Positions 1-5,382 of a stretch of 5,382 nt of DNA are shown one piece after another. The position numbers were made by a program, and so were the translations under genes. The notes under the pieces are model-generated. The model saw only the letters and a list, made by a program, of their open reading frames with translations, made no database searches and was not told the DNA's origin. Each line of letters starts with the position of its first letter. The stretch's first letter is position 1. The stretch spans positions 1 to 5,382 of the forward strand of contig CAIOXF010000374.1 in NCBI GenBank assembly GCA_903862155.1. The letters are read 5' to 3'. Source of the DNA: an uncultured cyanobacterium. Its GTDB lineage: Bacteria; Cyanobacteriota; Cyanobacteriia; PCC-6307; Cyanobiaceae.

Positions 1-1041
1 CTCCAAGCCCGCCAGCAGGTTGAGGCACTGCAAACCCTGGCCGGCCTGGCCTTTCACCAGGTTGTCGATGGCGCTCATCAGGATCAGCTGGCCGGTGCGC
101 GGATCCACCTGCACCGAGATCAGGGCCCGATTGGTCTGGCGCACCCACTTGGTGGAGGGGTAGGTGCCCACCGGCAGCACCTCCACACAGGGGGCATGGC
201 GGTAGGCGGCGCGGATCAGGGTGGTGCAGTCTTCCGCGGTGAGGCCGGGGTCCCGCAGGCGGCAGTACACGGTGGCCAGCAGGCCCCGCACCATCGGCAT
301 CAGGTGGGGGGTGAACTGCAGCTGGATCGGCTGACCAGCCACAGACCCGGCGATCTGTTCGATCTCACTGGTGTGGCGATGGCCCACCACGCCATAGGGG
401 GCCACCGCCTCGGCGGCCTCCGCCAGCAGCAGGTGCTCCTTGGCGGCGCGGCCGCCACCGGAGGTGCCGGTTTTGGCGTCGATCACAATGCCGCCGAGCT
501 CGATCAAGCCCTGCTTAAGAAAAGGCAGCAGGGCCAGCAGGCTGGCGGTGGGGAAGCAACCCGGGGCTGCCACCAGCCGGGCCTCCCGGATGCGGGTCTC
601 CTCCCACTCCACCAGTCCGTAGACGGCCTCGCTGCAGAGATCGGTGTCGCTGCGGGGCACCTGGCGCGCCTCAGCCGCATACACCTCCTGCCACTGAGCC
701 AGGGAGCGATAGCGGTAGTCAGCGGAGAGATCCACCACCTTCACACCCCGCTCCAACAGGGGCGGCACCAACTGAGCGGCCAGGCCATTGGGCAGGCTCA
801 GCACTGCCAGGTCGGCCGCCGCCGCGATGGCGTCGGGATCGGGGGTTTGCACCACCGGATCGCCCGGCAGGGGCAAGAAGGGCGTGAGCTCGCTCCAGCG
901 CTTGCCACTGCTGCGCTCGCCCCCCAAAAACGTGACGCCCAGCTCTGGGTGGCCCTCCAGCAGCCGCAGGGTCTGCAGCCCCCCGTAGCCGCTGGCGCCG
1001 ATCACCGCGACCCGTTTGCCTGGCTGGGGTGTGCTGGCCAT
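1..1041 (-). CDS. argC: N-acetyl-gamma-glutamyl-phosphate reductase (3'-truncated by window edge)
   Basis: ArgC reduces N-acetyl-glutamyl-5-phosphate to N-acetylglutamate semialdehyde with NADPH, the third step of arginine synthesis, in the cytoplasm. I translated this strand by hand; the frame is open for 347 codons from ATG at 1041 to the left edge. Visible are the Rossmann nucleotide loop GASGYGG (residues 15-21), the active-site cysteine in PGCFPT (Cys162), the catalytic GHRHTSEIEQ motif (His221, His223), HLMPMVRG, and near the edge the family's C-terminal DNLVKGQAGQ. The family is about 345-360 residues, so only some ten codons should be missing. An in-frame ATG at 1056-1054 would add five residues (MPIAP). 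I prefer 1041 because it leaves room for a leader below the possible -10 at 1074-1081; neither start has a Shine-Dalgarno sequence. The gene is divergent from ribBA. Function is secure, the exact start less so. Confidence 0.96.
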   Translation of the reverse strand, partial: MASTPQPGKRVAVIGASGYGGLQTLRLLEGHPELGVTFLGGERSSGKRWSELTPFLPLPGDPVVQTPDPDAIAAAADLAVLSLPNGLAAQLVPPLLERGVKVVDLSADYRYRSLAQWQEVYAAEARQVPRSDTDLCSEAVYGLVEWEETRIREARLVAAPGCFPTASLLALLPFLKQGLIELGGIVIDAKTGTSGGGRAAKEHLLLAEAAEAVAPYGVVGHRHTSEIEQIAGSVAGQPIQLQFTPHLMPMVRGLLATVYCRLRDPGLTAEDCTTLIRAAYRHAPCVEVLPVGTYPSTKWVRQTNRALISVQVDPRTGQLILMSAIDNLVKGQAGQGLQCLNLLAGLE

Positions 1042-1073
1042 GGGGGCGATGGGCATGCCGGAACGACCCGGGC

Positions 1074-1081
1074 TTTATAAA
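1074..1081. promoter_or_regulatory. Palindromic TTTATAAA, possible -10 for argC and/or ribBA
   Basis: In this GC-rich sequence the perfect 8-bp palindrome TTTATAAA stands out in the 79-bp gap between the divergent argC and ribBA starts. Read either way it contains TATAAA, five of six matches to TATAAT. A plus-strand start about 7 bp downstream would leave a leader of some 33 nt before TTG 1121. A minus-strand start would leave about 26 nt before the argC ATG at 1041. No good -35 element is visible at 16-18 bp on either side, so this is only a candidate. There is no room for an FMN riboswitch in this gap. Confidence 0.4.
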
Positions 1082-1120
1082 GGATCCTTGCCATCTGGCC
1101 ATGGGCCGGGATCTCCTGCC

Positions 1121-2764
1121 TTGACCGTCTCCCAGGACCTGGTGCAGTTCGACAGCATCCCCGACGCCCTCGCCGCCATCCGCAACGGCGAGATGGTGGT
1201 GGTGGTGGATGACGAGAACCGGGAGAACGAAGGCGACCTGATCTGCGCGGCCCAGTTCGCCACGCCCCAGCAGATCAACTTCATGGCCACCGAGGCGCGG
1301 GGCCTGATCTGCCTGGCGATGGAGGGAGAGCGGCTGGATGCCCTCGATCTGCCGCTGATGGTGGATCGCAACACCGACGACAACCAGACCGCCTTCACCG
1401 TGAGCGTGGATGCGGGCCCCGAGAACGGGGTGAGCACAGGGATCTCCGCTGAAGACCGGGCCCGCACGATCCAGGTGGCGATCCACCCCGACACCCGCCC
1501 GGACGACCTTCGCCGCCCCGGCCACATCTTTCCGCTGCGGGCCCGCGACGGCGGCGTGCTGAAGCGGGCCGGGCACACCGAGGCCGCGGTGGATCTGGCC
1601 CGGCTGTCCGGGCTCTATCCCTCCGGCGTGATCTGCGAGATCCAGAACGCCGATGGCTCGATGGCGCGGCTGCCCCAGCTCGTGCCCTATGCCCGCCAGC
1701 ACGGCCTTCGCCTGATCTCAATCGCCGATCTGATTCGCTACCGCCTCGATACAGAGCGGTTCGTGCGGCGCCAGGCCGAGGCGGCCCTGCCCAGCGCCTT
1801 TGGTGAGTTCCGCGCCATCGGCTACCGCAACGAGCTCGATGGCAGCGAGCACGTGGCGATCGTGAAGGGCAACCCCGAACAGGCCAACGGCCCAGTGCTG
1901 GTGCGGGTGCACAGCGAGTGCCTCACCGGCGATGCCTTCGGCTCCCTGCGCTGCGACTGTCGGCCCCAGCTGGAGGCGGCACTGCGCATGATCCAAAAGG
2001 CTGGTGAAGGTGTGGTGGTGTACCTCCGGCAGGAGGGGCGCGGCATCGGCCTGATCAACAAGCTCAAGGCCTATTCGCTTCAAGACACTGGCCTCGACAC
2101 GGTGGAGGCCAATGAGCGGCTCGGCTTCCCCGCCGACCTGCGCAACTACGGCGTGGGCGCCCAGATCCTTAGCGATTTGGGGGTGCACCGGCTGCGGCTG
2201 ATCACCAACAACCCGCGCAAGATCGCTGGCCTGGGAGGCTACGGGCTTCAGGTGGAAGACCGGGTGCCGCTGGTGATGGATGCCAGCGCCTTCAACGCGG
2301 CCTATCTCCAGGCCAAGCGCACCAAGCTCGGGCACCTCATGGAAACCGGCCCCAGCTGCCCCATCAGCCCGCTGGCTGTGGTGGGCTGGCAGGGAGCACT
2401 GGATAACGACCATCCCCAGGCCCTGGTGCAGGAGCTGCAGGGTTGGGCCGAGGCGCGGGGATTGCAGGTGGAACGCGACGACGACGCCCGGCCGCGGGCC
2501 CTACTCAACAACCCGGAAGTGCTGGTGCGCATCACCGGGATCGAGGGTGAGCAGCTGGATAGCGAGCGCCTGGTGGCCTGCTTAGAGCGACTGGCCCAGT
2601 GGAACGGCACCCGCAGCGTGGGACTGCTGCTGGCTCCCGACGGCCAGCGGGGCGCGCACCCACCGGCAGACCTCACGGCAGAAGCCCGGCCCCTGGCCGA
2701 GCTGGGATCTGGCGCCGCCCGGGGGCTCCTGCTGGATGCCGAAGCCCTGCTGGTGTGGAGCTGA
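1121..2764 (+). CDS. ribBA: Bifunctional 3,4-dihydroxy-2-butanone 4-phosphate synthase / GTP cyclohydrolase II
   Basis: This cytoplasmic enzyme supplies both riboflavin precursors: the RibB half makes dihydroxybutanone phosphate from ribulose 5-phosphate, and the RibA half opens GTP. With the TTG start it has 547 residues. RibB (about 10-205) has the acidic metal-binding motif DDENRENEGDL (30-40), HIFPLRAR (from 135) and GHTEAAVDL with His152. RibA (about 210-400) has the zinc cysteines Cys267, Cys278 and Cys280 in CLTGDAFGSLRCDC, RQEGRGIGL (303-311), the Asp339/Arg341 pair in FPADLRNYG, and TNNPRKIAGL. Both active sites therefore look intact. Residues 408-547 form an extra C-terminal region without a motif I recognise; cyanobacterial RibBA proteins of similar length are known to me. 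The start is chosen because family conservation begins just after it; ATG 1055, TTG 1088 and GTG 1142 are in-frame alternatives. GTG 1142 has a weak AGGA four bases upstream. Confidence 0.95.
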   Translation: MTVSQDLVQFDSIPDALAAIRNGEMVVVVDDENRENEGDLICAAQFATPQQINFMATEARGLICLAMEGERLDALDLPLMVDRNTDDNQTAFTVSVDAGPENGVSTGISAEDRARTIQVAIHPDTRPDDLRRPGHIFPLRARDGGVLKRAGHTEAAVDLARLSGLYPSGVICEIQNADGSMARLPQLVPYARQHGLRLISIADLIRYRLDTERFVRRQAEAALPSAFGEFRAIGYRNELDGSEHVAIVKGNPEQANGPVLVRVHSECLTGDAFGSLRCDCRPQLEAALRMIQKAGEGVVVYLRQEGRGIGLINKLKAYSLQDTGLDTVEANERLGFPADLRNYGVGAQILSDLGVHRLRLITNNPRKIAGLGGYGLQVEDRVPLVMDASAFNAAYLQAKRTKLGHLMETGPSCPISPLAVVGWQGALDNDHPQALVQELQGWAEARGLQVERDDDARPRALLNNPEVLVRITGIEGEQLDSERLVACLERLAQWNGTRSVGLLLAPDGQRGAHPPADLTAEARPLAELGSGAARGLLLDAEALLVWS

Positions 2765-2796
2765 GGGCTTAACCCTCAGTCAGGCCCTCAGGCCTG
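2761..2796. terminator. Overlapping hairpins between convergent ribBA and cyclophilin genes
   Basis: CTGAGGG (2761-2767) pairs with CCCTCAG (2773-2779) around the loop CTTAA, and CAGGCC (2781-2786) pairs with GGCCTG (2791-2796) around CTCA. The first stem contains the ribBA stop codon and the second covers the cyclophilin stop codon. An alternative 8-bp stem, CTGAGGGC (2761-2768) with GCCCTCAG (2784-2791), would exclude both. No run of T follows on either strand, so these are not classical intrinsic terminators. The position between two converging genes suggests 3'-end formation or mRNA-end stabilisation. Confidence 0.45.
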
Positions 2797-3228
2797 GATC
2801 GTCACCTTGTTGATACGGCTGCCGTTCTTGAGCGCCAGCACCACATCCATGTTGCCGGTGTGACCGAACACGGTGTGCACGCCATCGAGGTGGGGCTGGG
2901 CCTCATGGCAGATGTAGAACTGCGAGCCACCGGTGTTACGACCGGCATGGGCCATGGCCAGGGTGCCGGCCTGGTGCTTCTGGCCGTTGATCTCGCAATC
3001 GATGGTGTAGCCGGGGCCGCCGGTGCCGGCCATACCGCGGGCACCCTCACGGCTGTTGGGGCAACCGCCCTGGGCCATGAAGCCGGGGATCACGCGGTGG
3101 AACGCCAGACCGTCGTAGAAGCCGTCGTTGGCCAGTTTCACGAAGTTGGCCACGGTGTTGGGCGCGTCGGCGGCAAAGAGCTCCAGCTCGATGGTGCCGG
3201 CGTCGGTCTCCATTACGGCTTTGGTCAC
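2788..3228 (-). CDS. Cyclophilin-type peptidyl-prolyl cis-trans isomerase
   Basis: The protein catalyses cis-trans isomerisation of X-Pro bonds during folding. It has 146 residues from GTG 3228 and is a single cyclophilin domain without signal peptide or membrane segment, so it should be cytoplasmic. Core motifs are FHRVIPGFMAQGG (43-55), with Arg45, Phe50, Met51 and Gln53 matching human CypA Arg55, Phe60, Met61 and Gln63; GTLAMAHAGRNTGGSQFYI (88-106); and HLDGVHTVFG (113-122), with His118 matching CypA His126. The cyclosporin-contacting Trp121 of CypA is replaced by His113. The open frame runs on to 3384, but residues before VTKAVMETDAG look like non-coding translation, and the short N-terminus fits the family. 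No Shine-Dalgarno sequence precedes the GTG; ATG 3213 is the alternative start. It converges on ribBA with a 23-bp gap and diverges from mtnP. Confidence 0.94.
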   Translation of the reverse strand: MTKAVMETDAGTIELELFAADAPNTVANFVKLANDGFYDGLAFHRVIPGFMAQGGCPNSREGARGMAGTGGPGYTIDCEINGQKHQAGTLAMAHAGRNTGGSQFYICHEAQPHLDGVHTVFGHTGNMDVVLALKNGSRINKVTIQA

Positions 3229-3319
3229 AGCAGGGGAGTCGCTAACGCCGCACTGTATGGGGAAAGAGGTCCGTCCGAGTGGGCCGGGAGAATGGCGCGA
3301 ACACCTGCCCCCATCGCCG
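3229..3319. promoter_or_regulatory. Divergent intergenic region of the cyclophilin gene and mtnP
   Basis: These 91 bp separate two divergent starts and so must hold both promoters. On the minus strand TACAGT (3257-3252) matches four of six positions of a -10 box and lies 23 bp upstream of the cyclophilin GTG, but no matching -35 is clear. On the plus strand I see no convincing -10 for mtnP, and neither gene has a Shine-Dalgarno sequence here. No strong hairpin or repeat was seen. Confidence 0.3.
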
Positions 3320-4249
3320 ATGAGCACCCCTGACTCCGCCAGCCCGAGCACCAGCCTGGATCTGAGCACCGCCCGGCTCGGCATCCTCGGGGGCAGCGGC
3401 CTCTATGCCATGGAGGGCCTGGAGGATCTGCGCGAACTGGGGATCGACACCCCCTTCGGCAAACCCTCCGACAGCCTGCGACTTGGGCGCATCGGAGACA
3501 TGGAGGTGGTGTTCCTTGCCCGCCATGGCCGCCACCACAGCTTCACCCCCACGGAGGTCCCGTACCGGGCCAACCTCTGGGCCCTGCGCTCCCTCAACGT
3601 GCGCTGGATCCTGTCGGTGTCGGCGGTGGGATCGCTGCAGCAGCACCTGGCTCCGCTCGACATGGTGGTGCCCGATCAGTTCATCGACCGCACCCACCAC
3701 CGGCCCCACACCTTTTTTGGCGATGGGCTGGTGGCCCACGTGACCCTGGCCGATCCCTTCTGCCCGGCGCTGAGCCGGATCCTGGCGGATGTGAGCGAGA
3801 GCCTGATGCCGGAGGGCCGCCACCTGCACCGCGGCGGCACCTACCTGTGCATGGAGGGTCCGGCCTTCTCCACCCGCGCCGAATCGGAGCTCTACCGGAG
3901 CTGGAGCTGCGACGTGATCGGCATGACCAACCACACCGAGGCTCGCCTGGCTCGTGAAGCCGAGATCGCCTACAGCACCCTGGCGATGGTGACCGACTAC
4001 GACTGCTGGCACCAGGAGCACGACTCGGTGACCGTGGAGATGGTGATCGACAACCTCCGCGCCAACGCTGCGCTGGCCCAAACGATCGTGAAGGCTGCGG
4101 CTGAGCGCATAGCAGCGATGCGCCCCTCCAGCAGCTCTCATCACGCCCTGCGCAATGCCCTGATGACCCCGCAAGACCAGGTGCCGGCGGACACCCGCCG
4201 CCGCGTCGATCTGTTCACCGCCCCCTATTGGGGAGCGTTCGCCGGCTGA
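3320..4249 (+). CDS. mtnP: S-methyl-5'-thioadenosine phosphorylase
   Basis: MtnP cleaves methylthioadenosine, a by-product of polyamine synthesis, with phosphate to adenine and methylthioribose 1-phosphate. The protein has 309 residues and covers the whole family domain: the phosphate-binding start GILGGSGLY (21-29), ARHGRHH (67-73), SVSAVGSL (99-106), LCMEGPAFSTRAES (176-189) and GMTNHTEARLAREAEI (201-216). TDYDCW (225-230) carries the two aspartates (226, 228) that read the 6-amino group of adenine in MTA phosphorylases, which argues against a guanosine or inosine phosphorylase. ATG 3320 is chosen because the open frame upstream, which extends to 3128, runs antisense through the cyclophilin gene and lacks conservation. 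The first 18 residues are Ser/Thr/Pro-rich and probably disordered. Its 3' end overlaps that of murQ by 25 bp. Confidence 0.95.
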   Translation: MSTPDSASPSTSLDLSTARLGILGGSGLYAMEGLEDLRELGIDTPFGKPSDSLRLGRIGDMEVVFLARHGRHHSFTPTEVPYRANLWALRSLNVRWILSVSAVGSLQQHLAPLDMVVPDQFIDRTHHRPHTFFGDGLVAHVTLADPFCPALSRILADVSESLMPEGRHLHRGGTYLCMEGPAFSTRAESELYRSWSCDVIGMTNHTEARLAREAEIAYSTLAMVTDYDCWHQEHDSVTVEMVIDNLRANAALAQTIVKAAAERIAAMRPSSSSHHALRNALMTPQDQVPADTRRRVDLFTAPYWGAFAG

Positions 4250-5169
4250 AGCTCCGCACCGCAGGCGGCCAGGGTTGAACGCAGCCCTGGCCCATGCTGG
4301 GCCAGGGCATCGCGGGCGCCATCGGGGTCCAGGCCGGTGGCCGCCATCACCAGGGCCATCTTCACCGAGCCGCCGCTCTGCTGCAGCAACGCAGCGCCCC
4401 GGTGGCGCTCCACACCGGCCAAGTCACGCAGGATGCGCAGGGCCCGATCTTCAAGCTTGGTGTTGGTGACGGCCACATCCACCATCCGGTTGCCGTGCAC
4501 CTTGCCCAGGCGCACCATCACGCCGGTGCTGAGGATGTTGAGCGCCATTTTGGTAGCGGTGCCGGCCTTGAGCCGGGTGGAGCCGGTGAGCAGCTCGGGC
4601 CCGGTGAGCAGGCGGATGTCGATGTCGCAGGTCATCGGCGCCTGATCCGTAGGCACGCAGGCCATGGCGATGGCCAGGGCACCGATGCTGCGGGCGTGGC
4701 TGAGCCCGCCGAGCACGTAGGGGGTGGTCCCGCCGGCGGCGATGCCCACCAGACAGTCGGCGGCCCCGAAACCCCGGGCCTCCAGGTCTTCGCGGCCGGC
4801 GTCGAACAGATCCTCCAGGCCCTCGGAGCTGCGCAGCAGGGCGGCAGCCCCCCCCGCCAGCACACCCTGCACCAACTCCGGATCGCTGCAGAAGGTGGGC
4901 GGACACTCCGCCGCGTCGAGCACCCCGAGGCGTCCGGAGGTGCCGGCCCCCAGATAAAAGAGGCGCCCGCCCTCACGCAGCCGGGCGGCGATAGCATCCA
5001 CCGCCAGTGCCAACTGCAGGGAAGCTCCCTCCACCGCCTGCTGGGGCTGGAGATCGTTCTCCACAAACAGGGCCACCAGCTCACTGGTGGGCAACTGATC
5101 CAACTGGGTGCTGGCCGGATGGGCCTGTTCGGTGAGCAGGTGGCCGCGGTCGCAGCTGGCCTGGCTCAC
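4225..5169 (-). CDS. murQ: N-acetylmuramic acid 6-phosphate etherase
   Basis: MurQ removes D-lactate from MurNAc 6-phosphate to give GlcNAc 6-phosphate, a cytoplasmic step in recycling cell-wall sugars. The 314 residues match the usual 300 or so. The N-terminal LLTEQAHPAS (11-20) corresponds to the MITEGSNTAS of E. coli MurQ. The SIS sugar-phosphate fold contains YLGAGTSGRLGVLDAAECPP (72-91) with Glu88 at the place of E. coli catalytic Glu83, and Glu119 at the place of Glu114. Further motifs are TGSTRLKAGTATKMALN (195-211) and NRMVDVAVTNTKLEDRA (227-243). The loop GIAAGGTTPYV (142-152) differs from E. coli GIAASGRTPYV. GTG 5169 is supported by GGAGGG six bases upstream and by the 4-bp GTGA overlap with the preceding gene. 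No PTS or sugar-uptake gene lies beside it in the window. E. coli positions were aligned from memory. Confidence 0.95.
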   Translation of the reverse strand: MSQASCDRGHLLTEQAHPASTQLDQLPTSELVALFVENDLQPQQAVEGASLQLALAVDAIAARLREGGRLFYLGAGTSGRLGVLDAAECPPTFCSDPELVQGVLAGGAAALLRSSEGLEDLFDAGREDLEARGFGAADCLVGIAAGGTTPYVLGGLSHARSIGALAIAMACVPTDQAPMTCDIDIRLLTGPELLTGSTRLKAGTATKMALNILSTGVMVRLGKVHGNRMVDVAVTNTKLEDRALRILRDLAGVERHRGAALLQQSGGSVKMALVMAATGLDPDGARDALAQHGPGLRSTLAACGAELQPANAPQ

Positions 5170-5382
5170 AGCAGGCCCTCCAGCTGGCGGCGGAAAGCTT
5201 CCAGTTCCGGATCGCCGGAGCTGATCGGATCCGGCTCCCGCTCAGCCACGGCAGGCTCGGCGCCGGCAGGCTCGGCGCCGGCGGGCTCCGCCTCCTCCTG
5301 CCAGTTGGTCACATCCATGTTGTGCTCGGGAGGGGCGAGCAGCAGCCGGTCTTCGGCGGATTGCGGCAGGAAGCCGCTGGGC
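5166..5382 (-). CDS. C-terminal part of an unrecognised protein, translationally coupled to murQ
   Basis: An open frame enters from the right edge and ends in TGA at 5168-5166 after 71 visible codons. I read it by hand and do not recognise the family. The visible part starts with PSGFLPQSAEDRLLLAPPEH and continues through NMDVTNWQEE. It then passes into a Glu/Pro/Ala/Gly linker with the repeated unit AGAEP (about visible residues 31-50) and ends in DPELEAFRRQLEGLL, which could form a short amphipathic helix. Evidence that it is coding: the frame is uninterrupted, the tandem repeat has a length divisible by three, and the stop overlaps the murQ start in GTGA with a Shine-Dalgarno sequence just before. 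It is probably in one operon with murQ, but its function cannot be told from this tail. The start lies outside the window. Confidence 0.75.
   Translation of the reverse strand, partial: PSGFLPQSAEDRLLLAPPEHNMDVTNWQEEAEPAGAEPAGAEPAVAEREPDPISSGDPELEAFRRQLEGLL
5176..5181 (-). promoter_or_regulatory. Shine-Dalgarno sequence of murQ inside the upstream gene
   Basis: On the minus strand GGAGGG lies six bases before the murQ GTG, within the last codons of the upstream gene. It is the only strong ribosome-binding site in the window and it fixes the murQ start. Together with the overlapping stop and start (GTGA, 5169-5166) it indicates coupled translation. Confidence 0.75.
5251..5289. repeat. 15-bp tandem repeat, about 2.6 copies, within a coding region
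   Basis: The plus-strand unit GCAGGCTCGGCGCCG occurs at 5251-5265 and exactly again at 5266-5280. A partial copy, GCGGGCTCC, follows at 5281-5289. On the minus strand it encodes the AGAEP repeat in the linker of the partial protein. Because the unit is five codons long, gain or loss of copies keeps the reading frame. Confidence 0.85.

Noticed and set aside
196..1080. Long plus-strand open frame (294 codons) opposite argC
   Set aside because: It is antisense to a fully conserved argC. Its composition is rich in Gly, Gln and His, as expected when a high-GC gene is read on the opposite strand, and it shows no family motif.
1042..1120. FMN riboswitch upstream of ribBA
   Set aside because: The whole gap is 79 bp, too short for this riboswitch of about 140 nt, and none of its conserved sequence is visible.
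1121..1126. TTGACC as a -35 promoter box
   Set aside because: No -10-like sequence follows at 16-18 bp, and the site coincides with the chosen ribBA start codon.
719..2413. Two long minus-strand open frames (719-1702 and 1718-2413) opposite the argC/ribBA junction and ribBA
   Set aside because: They lie across argC in a different frame and antisense to ribBA, both of which have intact catalytic motifs. Long stop-free antisense frames are common at this GC content.
3229..3384. N-terminal extension of the cyclophilin, possibly a targeting peptide
   Set aside because: The extra 52 codons read antisense through the mtnP start and lack a hydrophobic core. The 146-residue form matches the usual single-domain length.
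3242..4174. 310-codon minus-strand open frame opposite mtnP
   Set aside because: The sense strand encodes a complete MTA phosphorylase. The antisense product is His/Gly/Val-rich with no recognisable domain.
1..5382. HIP1 palindromes, CRISPR repeats, tRNA genes, insertion sequences
   Set aside because: Reading both strands I found no GCGATCGC, no spaced direct repeats, no tRNA-like T-loop (GGTTCGAATCC) and no transposase or terminal inverted repeats. This was a reading by eye, not a search.

Overview
The window is GC-rich (about two-thirds G+C by eye, not computed) and holds compact bacterial housekeeping genes. The gene content and protein style point to a picocyanobacterium of the Synechococcus/Cyanobium type: a fused RibBA with a long C-terminal extension, a short cytoplasmic cyclophilin, an MTA phosphorylase of the TDYDCW type, and MurQ. 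No copy of the HIP1 palindrome GCGATCGC was found. That fits marine-type picocyanobacteria better than freshwater beta-cyanobacteria, but this is inference from 5.4 kb.

Layout, left to right: argC (minus strand, its last few codons beyond the left edge); a 79-bp divergent gap with a palindromic TTTATAAA; ribBA (plus); a 23-bp convergent gap with overlapping hairpins; a cyclophilin peptidyl-prolyl isomerase (minus); a 91-bp divergent gap; mtnP (plus); murQ (minus), whose 3' end overlaps that of mtnP by 25 bp; and the C-terminal 71 codons of an unrecognised protein (minus), whose stop codon overlaps the GTG start of murQ in a GTGA. Almost every base is in or next to a gene. There is no RNA gene, insertion sequence or CRISPR array, and no stretch over 300 bp without a gene.

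The genes do not form one pathway: arginine synthesis (ArgC), riboflavin precursor synthesis (RibBA), protein folding (cyclophilin), methylthioadenosine disposal (MtnP) and peptidoglycan amino-sugar recycling (MurQ). Only murQ and the partial gene upstream of it look co-transcribed, with a Shine-Dalgarno sequence and translational coupling. I see no convincing new system. The points most worth checking are the uncharacterised 140-residue tail of RibBA, the repeat-bearing tail of the partial gene coupled to murQ, and the mutually exclusive hairpins between ribBA and the cyclophilin gene.
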